Both the position numbers and the translations under genes were made by a program. From Utricularia gibba (lineage: Eukaryota > Streptophyta > Magnoliopsida > Lamiales > Lentibulariaceae): a stretch of 64,000 nucleotides of DNA. The notes beneath the pieces are model-generated. The model was not told where the DNA came from and searched no databases. It saw only the letters and a list, made by a program, of their open reading frames with translations. Below, piece after piece: positions 1-11,600 of this stretch (the stretch's first letter is position 1; each line of letters begins with the position of its first letter). The DNA lies in the NCBI GenBank assembly GCA_002189035.1, contig NEEC01000019.1:496001-560000 (forward strand), in the 5' to 3' direction.

Positions 1-8
1 TTTTTTTT

Positions 9-119
9 GTAAAGTAGGCCTCTATGAAAAATAAATTAGTAAAATAGTTCCATTTTGTAATTTTTATTAAAAAAATCATCTTTTATGTATTAATTTGTCA
101 AATAACTTTACTTTTTACT
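9..119. repeat. Direct repeat copy 1 (flanks Copia RT fragment)
   Basis: A ~110-bp AT-rich sequence containing GTAAAGTAGGCCTCTATG recurs almost unchanged at 575-684 in the same orientation. The two copies bracket a decayed Copia reverse-transcriptase fragment. The window edge may truncate this copy. It may be a short LTR or a duplicated insertion site; the family is not recognised. Confidence 0.7.
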
Positions 120-122
120 TCT

Positions 123-560
123 TTGCACCTTGGTAGCACCCAAATATCTAATCTCTTTGAACATGTTACTTATGCATATGCTAAAGGTATAGTAGGATGG
201 GAGGTTGCTATGAAAGAGGAATTGGATGCACAAGACAAAAATGGTACCTGGATCCTCACTACTCTCCCTCCTGGAAACACATGTGATAGGTTCAAAATGA
301 GAGTTTAAGATTTAGTTGAAGGCTGATAGCTCTTTGGAGTGCCGCAAGGTCCGTCTAATGGCTAAGTGATATAGACGGATTGAGGGGGTTGATTTTTCTG
401 ATCTATTTGCTCTAGTGGCAAAGCTTGTCACAATCCGATTGACATTGACAATGGCTACACAATTGAACCATCAATATCAATAATGCATTTCTACATGGCC
501 ACTTAGATGAGAAAATTTACATGGCATTGCCTGAGGGATACAAAGTTGGCTTCAATTTGG
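123..560 (+). pseudogene. Decayed Ty1/Copia reverse transcriptase fragment
   Basis: The translation starts with the block that precedes and opens the Copia RT domain (GWEVAMKEELDAQDKNGTW, then LPPG). After a stop and frame changes it continues with KLKADSSLE, then GVDFSDLFALVAKLVTIRL, and a DNA-level match to the FLHGHLDEEIYM region. Several stops and frameshifts break it, so it cannot be active. No integrase or RNase H lies next to it. The direct repeats at 9-119 and 575-684 flank it closely. Confidence 0.75.
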
Positions 561-574
561 TATGTTTTCTGCAA

Positions 575-684
575 TGTAAAGTAGGCCTCTATGAAAAATC
601 AATTAGTAAAATAGTTCCATTTTGTAATTTTTAGCAAACAATCATCTTTTATGCATTAATTTTTCAAATAACTTTACTTTTTAT
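575..684. repeat. Direct repeat copy 2 (flanks Copia RT fragment)
   Basis: Near-identical to 9-119, with scattered substitutions and small gaps. It ends in the same CTTTACTTTTTA stretch. 685-1000 is AT-rich sequence between this repeat and the 3' end of the NPF gene, with no gene seen. Confidence 0.7.
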
Positions 685-1001
685 TTATATTATATAATAT
701 AACATTCTGCATAACAAAAAAATTAATTAGATTCACAATATTATACAAGAGTATCCCGCATCGGTGCAATCTCCATCTTTGTATTGTATTTGTGGTTACT
801 TGGCAGAAAAGAATTGATAATGAAATCAAAAGAGATATTGATAATGAATTTGTTCAATAAAAAATGAAAAAGGCACAAAGGATCACAACAGAAAAGTATA
901 ATAATGAGTAAAAGAAGGGAAAATTGATGAAGTCTTCGATTGTTTTGGAGCGTCTCATATTCCATTACAACCACACACTTTATTACTCCTCCTGACTCTT
1001 T

Positions 1002-2927
1002 TCAACAGTTGTCGGCGTCGGTGTCGTCTGGAGAGGCTTCCGCTTCTGTTAATGTCGGATTCTTGTAGGTGTAGGTGGAGGCGACGATGGCAAAAACGAT
1101 GAGATTCACAGAGCTTAAAACAGCTAGCACCCAGAAGTAGAGGTCCAAGCGGCTTCTGTTCAATGTGTATTGAAACCAGCTATTCTTTCTACCGAACTTT
1201 TTGCTAACTTCGCTTGCAACGTACACAGCAAGCACACTGAACATGAATCCCAGACCAGACACAAACTTGGCGAAGTATTCCAAGTAGTTGATCATGGAGT
1301 TTGGGGATTGATGACGATAGAACGCAGAAATGCTGCTTTCCAGGAATGAATCAAGCCCTGCAAGGAGAATGAACTGGAAAGACAGCCAGAATATGGTCAT
1401 GGGAATGGTTTTATCGGGCTGATCCCGCAGATGGTGTCTTCTGATAGCATTCAGTCTCATTTTCTCGATTCCAGCTGCGGCTATACAACATAAAATGCTG
1501 AAGATCATGGCGATTGCAATTCCGACGGATGATGCATATGCTTTCTTCTTGGATGAATCCTTAACGGAGAACTCAGCTTTTTCACTGGATGAAGCATCAT
1601 CCATTTCGGACCCGTTCAAGTAATTTTGTGCGACACCGCTGAAGAAAGCTTTTGAAGATTTGAAGATCAATAGAAAGATATGCTGCGGCACCCTTAGCTT
1701 TCCTACCTTATGATCCATGTTCTTCGCTTGCTCCAGGAAATAAGTATTCCCAGTTGAAGATACAATTCCGCAGACAATGAATGTGAGCCACATTGGGATC
1801 ATTCGAACCGCAATCTTGGCTTCCTCAACCTCTGAGACTGAGCATTGTTTCCATTCGTTGGCCTCTGGTGATTTAATGGCAGCCTTTTCCAGGCATCTGA
1901 GTTGAAGAAGAAACAATGTCATAAGCTCGTCTGGTACTTGAAAAATGGTCACCAAAGAAAGCACAACAAGGAAAGCAACAAGAAACAGAGAAATCGGCAC
2001 TACAGACCTGAGGCAACGAGTACTAGTGAACGTCTGAGAGCTGGTAGCATCGTGCCCAGTATAAAGATCAGCATCGAGCGGAAAGGGCTTGCAGATATTG
2101 CAGATGGAGGCGATAAAAACTTTGATGATGCTCATGATGGGGCTGCCATTGAGGGAAGCCTTGTAGTATGTACAGCAGCCTGTTAAAAAGAGAATGGTAG
2201 CCAGAAGGGTAAAGATTGCAGGAATACCGAACCTGAGAGACCATGGTTTTATGTATGGAATCCCAATGCCTCCGGCTAACGCAATGATCACTACCAGAGT
2301 GTATAGAATCAGTTTCGAAAGCTTTTTCTCAGTGCTTCTTTCTGGCGGCTCCCCGTTATTTTGTTCGGTTAGAAATGGCTGTACCGCGACCATATTTCCA
2401 GCCATTCCGATGGCCACGAATACCAATCCTGAGTAGAATAGAGATTTTTGGGTGTGCCCAATGCATTGTGGCCCGAAACGATTGCATGTTTTCGTAGCTC
2501 CGGCAAGGATCGCCGGTGTCGACAGAGCAATAAATCCAATTCCCTGTAAAAAAATGCAGAAAAAACAGCTGAAAAAGAGGGGAATAATTGGAAAGCTGAA
2601 GAATAAGAACTCACAAGGCTGTAAGCTACGCTAGATATCACAAGCGCCCCAAAGTTCCCGAGAACAATATCAATGAAAAAGAGGAAGAAAACCGGCAACA
2701 CTTTGGAAATTCCCCCCAGAAGTTGACGATAGCAGCGGAGCGTGTGAAGCTTAGCTTCCAAACATCAGTCAAGTAGTCCTGCAACACGAACAGAGCGAAC
2801 TCCACGAATATGTCTGCCCAAAGAAGAGCTGCAAGGAAAAGAAAGCAAAGTAAATGAGCCGAAGTTGGGAGCAAGGCAGCGATTGCGAATCTGTGGGATT
2901 ACCAGAAATCCGAACGAAGCCCTTCAT
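1002..2927 (-). CDS. NRT1/PTR family (NPF) transporter, NPF5-like; single-base frameshift in exon 2
   Basis: Proton-coupled MFS transporter family moving nitrate, peptides or hormones across membranes; substrate unknown here. Inferred exons: 2903-2927, 2615-2828 and 1002-2543, joined by 74- and 71-bp GT-AG introns, coding ~593 aa if corrected. Family blocks seen include YLTDVWKLSF, NFGALVISSVAYSLGIGF, STPAIL, GMAGNMVAVQPFLTEQ and the C-terminal NSWFQYTLNRSRLDLYFW; multiple hydrophobic membrane segments are obvious. The start ATG at 2927 was chosen because its short exon joins in frame to ALLWADIFVEF. The protein lacks the usual ~30-residue cytosolic N-terminus, and the ExxER proton-coupling motif of TM1 is degenerate. 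At 2712-2717 a run of six C (G6 on the coding strand) should be seven for the frame to continue from NFWG to ISKVLPVFF; exons 1 and 2 sum to 239 nt, one short of a codon multiple. The closest subgroup is probably NPF5.5-like, from memory only. Confidence 0.88.
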
Positions 2928-4535
2928 TCCAGCAAAGCTCTAAGCTCCTCTTCCGCCCCAAAAACCGAAGACTGGACTGGAAAAGTGATTGACTTGGATG
3001 TGGACCCAGAGCCATTCCTCCTCGTCTAGAATTCATCCTTGGTGATGGAGAGATGAGCAAATGGTTAAGAATATCACTGTTCATAGTTTTGATTGTGTCG
3101 AACCTTTGAATTTTTTTTTATATATATATAATTGAGGTTAATATTTAGAAATGATTGCACATATTCTTATTTAATAAACAAAAACTTGAGCGAAATACTC
3201 ATAATTTACACCATAGGAGCACGAACTGCAAGCAAACTCAATATAAATCTTATTTCTCGTCTTTTTTTTAATTTTCCAAACAGAAGAAATTTGGAAAATT
3301 GTAACATATCTTATATTCGTTAAAATCTCAATATCTTCTTTATTTTTGTAGTTTACGAGATAACTCATGATAACAAATTCATTATATAAAACTCTGAAAA
3401 GTTTAAAAGTAAAATACCCATCAATTTTCTTCATTTTTTAAAGTTTGATATTTTATAGTAAATTTGTATTTAAATGGGTATTTACAATTTTTAGTATTTT
3501 TATTAAAATTCTCTAACTCATTATAATGCAGTTTTTTGTTAACTTATTCACAAAGAGAAAAAAAAATTCATTTAACTTATTGGGTTAATATTTCATGCCT
3601 TTAATAAAAACAATACTCTTAAAAATTCTGTAAATATTTGATTATAATTTAGAGTTTAAAATTTGAATTTTACATTAAGCATCAATTGAAATTTTTTAAA
3701 ATCATTTACAATATAAAAAAAATGAAATTTAAAGATCATTAGATCAAATTGATGAATAAATAAATGATAAAAATAATGGCAATTTCAAGATTTTTTTAAA
3801 AAAATATACAAAATGTTAAGATAATAAGTTCAACTACAAAAAAAATAGTCCCAATTCAAATAAAATTTAAGTATGTAAAAATATGGTTTTGTATTTTTTT
3901 ACTATTTTATTCTTTGAAATTACATTTTTGACTAATATTAAAGTATATTAATTATAACTTAAAATTATAGATATAATTCTAATAAAAAAATACAAATATA
4001 TATAAAAAATTCTTAATTAAATATACATTGCAAAGCACCAATACATATGTTTTATTATTTGGACGTATTGCATACGCACCCGCGATAGATGATTGTGTCC
4101 TGATATGCCCGATTGTGGATTGAAATTGGAGTTGTGGATCGATCAGATTGTTTGGATATGAGTCCGAGTTATATAAGCGATTTTTGAGTTTTGATCTCAT
4201 TTTCGGTAATTGCATAAAGCGATGAAGAAGATTAAGGATTTTAACATGAAAATCATTGGAACGAAAAAGCTGTGAACTAAAAAGGCTCACCGAAGAAATA
4301 ATTTCACCAAGGGATGTAAGGAAGAGGATACAAGTAGTGTGTAAAATGTAGAATGCTTTGTCCCTCAAACTTTCTGTTATTTATAGGAAAAGCTTTCCCG
4401 ATTGATTTATGTGTATGTAAGCTATTTTCAGCATTTGGCAGTTATGTCTGCCGCATAGGTGGTCCTGTTGACGTATAATTGTCGTCTACCTTGAGGGTCT
4501 TGCTAGTCAGTTGCTTTTCAAATTATGTTGCAATG
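2928..4535. other. AT-rich intergenic, NPF promoter side
   Basis: Upstream region of the NPF gene. It holds a short AT repeat near 3120 and long AT-rich runs. The longest open frame (3979-4368, minus) has no family similarity I recognise. No gene is supported. Confidence 0.6.
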
Positions 4536-4540
4536 GTTGA

Positions 4541-5968
4541 TGATGAACGAAAATTTTCTAATATCGTTGCAAAAATAGAAAATTCGTTATCAAATAAATT
4601 TATAATCTCTAATCTATACAAAATATAAATTTAGAAAACTTGTATAAGAGATATCTGGGTTGATCACAAAGAGCTTGTGCTTGCTAAGTGTTTTAGTACA
4701 TGCATGATTTCGGATAACAGTAGATCTTAGTCTAAGCTCGGACTAACAGTAGTAAACAAGTTCAGTAAACAAGGTAGGTAAGCAATATCAAGTTTCAACA
4801 CTAAAGTGACAGATACTGATTCTAACTTAGAATAATACGAGGACGCCTTAAGGATCTGTAGGTGGTGTTATGCTAAAGTTCCTAACTTAATTTACCATCT
4901 TCCTACACTCACAAATTCAAATATCCTATGTCTACCCAAATCATTCATCATATTTTCGGCTAAGCTAGTCCCCAATATCATAACCAACATTGCAATTAGG
5001 TCTACCCGCATGAAAAACATATAGAATTAGGTCTACCCGATTCTACTGGTTCTACCCTGAACTAACACTGATTGCTCCCGTCTTGGTTTATTAGTCTACT
5101 TCTAAACTAAACATCTAAGTTGTGAAACTACATGTTTCCCTCCTTAGGTCTACCCATGGTTTGTTAGAAACAACAGTTAAGGAATACACATAAATTTCAT
5201 CATCAAACCTAAGCGCACACCATCCCACTTCACCTTAAGGCATCCTTAAGACTCTAGCCACTCATACTTGAAAAATAAAACACGATTTCATTCATATAAG
5301 CTGGCGAAAATAACAGAAACATTGTAAACAGGTCAAATGCAAAAACTCAAAATGTTCAGAAAACGGAAAGCAAATAAAGATTGTTCTGTCATCCGGTTGC
5401 TACTGTTCACATCCTGGAACAGTAGCGCTAGACTGGACTCCAGTGCTGCTCTTGACGATGAAGGCTTTCTTCCCCCTTCTAGTTGGTGTTTTTCGCGTTG
5501 GGGAAGAAGCTCCCTTGCGTGCATTCTGCCTCGCTGTTACTGTCTCCCCCCTCGGCTATTCCCGGTCTCTCTCATTTTCGAAATAAATTTCCCCTTTCCT
5601 TCACTCCATTGCACTGTTCCTGACCGCCAGTACTATTCCCAACCGCCAGCACTGTTCCTGGCCTAAACTTGTAGACTGCAGGTGGTGGCAGAACAGTGAT
5701 CTTTGTCCTTCTCCGGATTTTGCGCCCTTTTTCACTTGTTCCACACGTTTGCAAGTCTGATTTTCTGCTGATCTCCTTGTTGAACTTACTGAAATATTAG
5801 TAACAAAAGTTATGGACTAAATCAAAGGATTTAGTCCACTTTTTAACATAATCACATAAGATTAACATAAACACCACTTAAAGATGAAAAATCACATTTA
5901 TCAAGCCTATACCATAATAAAATATAACCATTTTGTATTATGAAATTCAGGAAAAATATGTGTCATCA
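4541..5968 (-). mobile_element. Solo LTR (copy A), Gypsy-associated family
   Basis: A 1428-bp sequence starting TGATGAACGA and ending TGTCATCA, flanked by a perfect 5-bp duplication GTTGA (4536-4540 and 5969-5973). No internal retrotransposon sequence lies inside, so this is a solo LTR left by LTR-LTR recombination. Sense strand is set by homology to the LTR next to the minus-strand gag at 57-59.7 kb, whose primer-binding side adjoins the same end. Related copies lie at 25.1-29.1 kb, 29.6-31.6 kb, 54.1-56.7 kb and 59.75-60.18 kb. It contains the family hairpin at 5813-5838 and several GTCTACCC motifs between 4930 and 5160. Confidence 0.9.
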
Positions 5969-5973
5969 GTTGA

Positions 5974-7522
5974 GGTCTGACATTGTCCCATTCCAATTTA
6001 TGTAGGCCTATGTCCGCATATTGAGAGTTAGAATCCGACTCTTGTCCTTAACCAATATGGTTATACTCATCAATTAGGTATTCTCTTTCTACAACCGATT
6101 TACGCTCCATCTTATGTTCCGCTCTGATTCCCGATTTGAGGATGATGGTAACCACTTATTTGTATTTCGTATTGCACATTTTTCTTTATCCGGATAGTGC
6201 ATAAGCTTTCTTACTCTTTCCCTCATGTTCTATGCATCAATTTCTGACTCCATCACATCCATATTATTAAAAACTTTAAAAATATTAAATTATTTATATC
6301 GTTTCTTGACTTTACCGATCACCATCTATGGTTTGGTTTTACCTCTTAATTATTGAATTGCTACTCTATTTTCCAATAATACTTTTTGGATTATTAAATG
6401 ATAGTAAATGTAGAACTATTTGATGTCATTATTAGTACAATGTTTACTTAGGTCTTTCATTTCATTTTATAATGTATTTGACAATTTTAAGATTATCTTT
6501 TCATTAAATATGTTTTATCTAATTTATTAGTGATTGATTTTTAATAAGATTTAATATTTTATATTAATAAAATAGTAAAAATAATAAATTTTAAATAAAC
6601 ATATGTTAACCATATATTAATATGATATTTTAAATTTATCGTATTCATATATATATATATTATGCATTCATACGTGTGCTTTGCAGAATATAAAAATATA
6701 AAAAATAATGTATACTATTATTGTACATTTTTTATAATCATTATTTGTAAAGTAACTTTGTTTAGTGCTTAGTTTTGTAAAAATATGATGTAGGTTTAAC
6801 TTGACAACAATGATGGTGAATAATCTAGTTAAAGATGCAATAAAAATATTAGAATGATTACTTTAGGAGTAAAAAGAAGTATAACAATAAAGGGTGGGAG
6901 CAAATATAAGCGAGAATATAATATGTAAATAATACACAAAAATTATATAAGATAAAATTTTTGATAAATATAATTGAAGCAATTATACAAGTAGTTTACA
7001 AATTGCATTTGTATGAAAAATCATGTGTATTAAACAGACCATATTCTCAAAACATAGTCCAAGAAGTTCCAAATTCCTTCTCATGCTTATTTTAATGATT
7101 GAATCAAGTGAAATTTGAACAGTACTGTAAGTTTTATTATTATCGTCATTCAAGCTCACGTGGATCTTTGCAACTTTTTCAATTATATGTCCGGGGAACA
7201 GGACTAAGCGCACTTCCTCAAGTTCCTCTGTTCGTTCCAATCCTGAGATGATCTCCAGAAACGACATAACGGAAGCCCTTTACTGTAGATTCGCATTTCA
7301 CTTGGGAAAAGGAGAATGTGAAGACTATGGTGTGTCGAGACTCAACTGGTTTCTTCTTCCACATGTAAAGCTTAAAAACAGATTCAAGATCGAACCTTTT
7401 TTGTTATGTGTTCGGGGATTGAAGCTATTTTAACCTGAACACAGTGTGAAGATTGAAGCTTTCTTGAATTGAAACACTGCAATTTCAAGTTACAGAGGAA
7501 AACGGATATTACTTTCTTGAAA
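5974..7522. other. AT-rich intergenic
   Basis: No convincing gene. A minus-strand open frame at 6983-7267 begins with an EELEEVRLVLF stretch that could be an old gene fragment, but I recognise no domain. A short AT dinucleotide run is near 6650. The 3' UTR of the BTB gene probably occupies its right edge. Confidence 0.5.
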
Positions 7523-8959
7523 CTAAACCAGAGTAACACCAGAATGGTATGAGGTTTGCCAAATCTCGATTCCTTCAGCAGCTTCTCGAGTCAGAAAAAG
7601 CCTGTCTCCAGCACCCTGTATTTTCTTGATCATTCCACGTTCAGAATCCTCTACCTTATCCATGTAATTCCTTCTGTACATCTCTTCTCTGGACAACACC
7701 CCACCAAATTCATGACCTTCAACTCTGGACCAGACCTCAAGTTCTCTATTTCTTCCCACGAAAACTTGCTTCCTGTAACCGTTGATTACCATATTCCCAC
7801 CATCAATGCTTCCAGCCTTGGACATGCTCGGGTTTTTTTCTGTCAGATAAATCCAAGGATCATCACTCAGCTTGCGTACATCCGCCATGGCTAAATCACC
7901 TGACTTTGAGCAAATCTTGAACAATAAACACTGATCCAAATCAACGTCAATATCAGCGAATGAGTCCCCAAAACGGCTGCTTCGGCCGGATCCTGGCTCG
8001 TTCGTCTCCCAGACTACTTTGCCGGATCTCACGTCCCACAGCCGTATATAGCCGGAAAAACCAAATGCGCCAGCGGAAATGGAGCTTCCGATCAAAATCC
8101 CCAATTCAGATGAGTATGCAAGCTTTGAAGGGACCATACTTTTCGAAGAATTCCCCAACATTCTCCCGATTTCCGACGACACCCCCATAGTCGATTTGTC
8201 GATTGTCAGGATGCAATTCTCGCCGTGTTGACAATCGTAGGAGGCGAAAATGGAATTCTCCCAGTGAGCAATCGCGTGGACTCGCGCCTTGTATATCCTC
8301 ACGTCTTTTGGGTCAACCCATTCTGTTGAGTGGATACGCCGGCCGTTGGCCGTGTCATACAAATGCAAGCCGGGAGCGAACAAGGACCCGACTGCAACTA
8401 CCGTGGGTCTGATTCTCTTCACGGAGCTGATGAAATCCAAGTGCGTCCTCACCGTCCCCGTGCGGTCGAGATTCCCATCGTACAACGAAATCTGGCCGCC
8501 ATGTGCCAACGCCACCGAACCATCGACATCGTCGGCGTCGAAATCGGACACAATGCCATCCGAGGAAGCACTGACGGTGGTCAACAACGACGCGTCAACA
8601 CCGTTAAGCCGACTGGGAGCAAGCGCTGATCGGAGGAGGCAATCGATGCCGAAATACACGGCCTCGTCAACCAGCTCCTGCTCAGAGAAGCGTTTCGCCG
8701 CGGACGGAAGGCGACTGGATCGCAGAAGCGAGAGGAGAACAGAGAATATCTCCGGGTCACGATCGATGAACACTGGGTCCTTAGCACCACGCCTCGAGAG
8801 GGCCTGCAGTAGGGAGTCCCGTCCCCCGGAGCACAGAGTGGAGACAGATGTCTCAAAGAGCTTACCGCCGACGTTGAATTTGACGCGATCGCCTCCGGCG
8901 ACTCCACTGGGATTAGCATCCCCCATTGGGACAAGCGGATCCGGGTCCGGATTCTTCAA
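7523..8959 (-). CDS. BTB/POZ (T1-type) protein with WD40/YVTN-like C-terminus
   Basis: Single-exon gene, 478 aa, intact. Residues ~24-109 form a potassium-channel-tetramerisation-type BTB domain (VKFNVGGKLFETSVSTL, then FIDRDPEIFSVLLSLLR, then EAVYFGID). The rest is a beta-propeller-like region with repeated W/D-rich strands, for example SGYIRLWDVRSGKVVWET and the terminal GIEIWQTSYHSGV. The architecture and length match plant BTB/POZ proteins of the At2g24240/At4g30940 type, thought to be substrate adaptors of CUL3 ubiquitin ligases; that role is family inference. An in-frame ATG 11 codons downstream (8926) is an alternative start; both precede the domain. The coding region is much more GC-rich than its surroundings. 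Confidence 0.93.
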   Translation of the reverse strand: MKNPDPDPLVPMGDANPSGVAGGDRVKFNVGGKLFETSVSTLCSGGRDSLLQALSRRGAKDPVFIDRDPEIFSVLLSLLRSSRLPSAAKRFSEQELVDEAVYFGIDCLLRSALAPSRLNGVDASLLTTVSASSDGIVSDFDADDVDGSVALAHGGQISLYDGNLDRTGTVRTHLDFISSVKRIRPTVVAVGSLFAPGLHLYDTANGRRIHSTEWVDPKDVRIYKARVHAIAHWENSIFASYDCQHGENCILTIDKSTMGVSSEIGRMLGNSSKSMVPSKLAYSSELGILIGSSISAGAFGFSGYIRLWDVRSGKVVWETNEPGSGRSSRFGDSFADIDVDLDQCLLFKICSKSGDLAMADVRKLSDDPWIYLTEKNPSMSKAGSIDGGNMVINGYRKQVFVGRNRELEVWSRVEGHEFGGVLSREEMYRRNYMDKVEDSERGMIKKIQGAGDRLFLTREAAEGIEIWQTSYHSGVTLV

Positions 8960-9524
8960 GCAGCAACACCATCAATTGGAAAAAAAAAATGACCCAATAC
9001 CAATATTTGATAGTGACGGCCCATGCCCAAGTCCTTTAACAGTAAAAATGGGCCATCGCAGGCCCAATACCAATAGCCAGCTCAGCTTACTTTTTTTTTG
9101 CTATTTTCAAACCATTCAATTATAATATTTAATTAAAACCCAAAATTGAATTTTGAAGACTTAAATTTGAATTGAAACTAAAAACAAATTTTGATTGTAT
9201 TTTACACTATGTTTGGTTGTAGTGTCGACAACAGCTATTTTTGAAAAGTAGCCATTTTAGTTTTTCTCTCACGTATTATGACAATGCGCACTTATAATTC
9301 TTGAAAATTTTTATTATTTTTTGACAATAGCCATCATATACGCATTTATGATGTTATAAATTGTTTATTATCTTTAACTACGTGTTCATTTATTAAGTGA
9401 TAATAAGTAATAATAATTATTTCCATAAACAAAACATCTGTATTAATTACAAGAGAGTGTATTTCCTACTTGGGTGAAAATAATCATGTTAATCCCGATT
9501 TATTGAAACCAGAACACAAAACTC
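8960..9524. promoter_or_regulatory. Upstream region of BTB gene
   Basis: 5' flank of the minus-strand BTB gene. A G/C-mixed stretch to ~9120 repeats GGCCCAATACCAATA twice (8991-9004 partly, and 9061-9076). Beyond that the DNA is AT-rich. No clear TATA element was assigned. Confidence 0.4.
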
Positions 9525-10037
9525 GTGTGTTTATGTGGAATTGGTTGGGAGTGGTTAAGGACTTTTGGTTTGTCGGCCACGTTGGGACTTTGTGGAGTGA
9601 GGATCGTGCAAAATCATCCTCTGTCCCCTAAACAACACAACAACACGATCAAAAGAAATACCAAACCTTACTCCTTTGTTGCATTCATATACGAAACTTG
9701 TACACAATGCTCCTCCAGCCCCCTTGACCTTAAATGCAAACACAAACTCATGAACTTATTTTGGGTACCGGGTTCGGATCCGGGTGGGTCCGAAGCGGAT
9801 GAGTACCCGGAGGGGTGGGGCAGGGCACCGGCACCAGCACCACTTTGAGAGACGATGATTGTTATGGAACTGGGAAGTGACAGTTTGGAAGTGGCACTGG
9901 GGATGCACGGGGGATTTGACGTTTTCCTACCCCACTTTTCCAGCTGCTGCGATGCGATACAGCTTGCTCCTTTTCCTCATCATTCTTCTTCTTTATTTTC
10001 CAACCCTCCGCTTCTGCTCATAATTCATATTAAATAG
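9525..10037. other. GC-rich island with unassigned open frames
   Basis: This ~500-bp stretch stands out from AT-rich flanks; 9770-9850 is strongly GC-rich. Both strands are open: plus 9525-9848 ends in a Pro/Gly/Ala-rich tail, and a minus frame reads a Gly-Ala, Ser and Pro-rich segment (GAGAGALPHPSGYSSASD). I recognise no domain or peptide-hormone motif. It could be a small unannotated gene, a gene fragment carried by a transposon, or noncoding. Confidence 0.3.
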
Positions 10038-11600
10038 AAAATATAATCAGCATTTCACATTTACTATATTCATGGAGATACGTGTTAATATCATGTGTAA
10101 GAGCTCGTTTGCTAGTAGGGTATTAGTATGTTTAAGTATAATGTAATTGAATATGTATAAATTAAATAACTTTCATCATATTCATATCTTTCTATGCTAT
10201 ACACATATCTTTATTAAAATATTTTTCATTGTATTTAAATAAGGGAACCAAACACATCCACAATATATCAAACTTCAACAAATTGAATTAAAAAACTGGT
10301 CATCGTGTAACTAGAAAATTCACATTAAATCATACTAAAAATGATTATATTTACCTACCCAATTATGCCACCTTTTATATTTAAATAGGATTAAATATTT
10401 TTTAATTCCATCCATAATTAATTAGTTGAAAATCCCATTAAAAGACGTGACCTGTCATACATTACCGTACCGAGACAAGGAATCATGGAGCATCACAGGA
10501 GACCGAATTTAAGACGGAGAGGATACCCTACGGTAGCTTGGGATGTAAATTAAGTGTTATCTGTATTAATTTATGTTAAATTAATAATTGAACCATAAAA
10601 AAGTCCCTATGCAAAATTACAAAGAGCGTGCTTGGTTTTCGAATTTAGATGAGATATATATTTTTCCATCAATTTCAATCATTTAATCTATTCACGATGA
10701 TATATATACACATATTTTAATATCCCATCAAGCACATCTTAATTTGTTATGTACATATTACTACAAACAATGATGGTTAATGGAAAACATATATATTTTG
10801 AAATAGTAGATTTTCACTTTTAAAAATTCACATGGATTAATCAATTATACTTGGGGAAAAAAACTGTGTATAAAAATAAAATAATCAATTATATATATAT
10901 ATATATAATTGATTTGCCTATAGAATTAGAATATACATATTTTAGTTTCTTTGGTATGAAGTAAATAGATCAACTTCTGATATGATATTCAATTAATTAG
11001 TAAAAATCTGAGATTAATTAAAAAAGAATGTAGATTTACATAACCTTATCTTTATTAGCTAACCAGTGTTTGATTTAATTGCGGTTCAACCGTTTTGAAC
11101 TGTGAATCGATCAACTTAATAGTTTGATTAAATTTGAGTGGTTTTAAAATATAAAATATGAATCACAATAGAATGATGATTTAATCACAATTCTATTATA
11201 GTTCAACCAACATTGAATCATAATTTGATGTTTCTTATAATAAAAATATATATTTTTAACAACGAACACATTTTAAATTTTTGGAGTAAAAATGATATTA
11301 TTAAAAATCATAATCTACCATGACGGAATTTACTAGTACACAGACAGACATTGTGAATTTTATTGCAACAAGACAGTTACATGTGTGACAAAATTGGACA
11401 CGTTTAATATAAATTTTTTAAATTAATGCGAGAAAGAATATAGGTTTGATTATTTATATAAATGAGTTGTATAAATTAAATTAATGAATATGGAATGTGA
11501 ATGTATGTATGAGGAGAGGGAGTGGCATGCAATTGCATTCACATGGAGCAAGCACCCCTTTTATTGGGAGAGGACAGAGGACTCGCATACTGCGACGCTA
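10038..11600. other. AT-rich intergenic, LAX promoter side
   Basis: Mostly low-complexity A/T, including an AT dinucleotide run at ~10884-10908. No gene or transposon protein fragment was seen. Confidence 0.5.

Noticed and set aside
1902-2436. Plus-strand open frames over the NPF gene
   Set aside because: Antisense shadows of a clear coding exon.
8203-9125. Long plus-strand frames (up to 278 aa) over the BTB gene
   Set aside because: Antisense to the intact BTB ORF; arginine/serine-rich low-complexity content with no domain.
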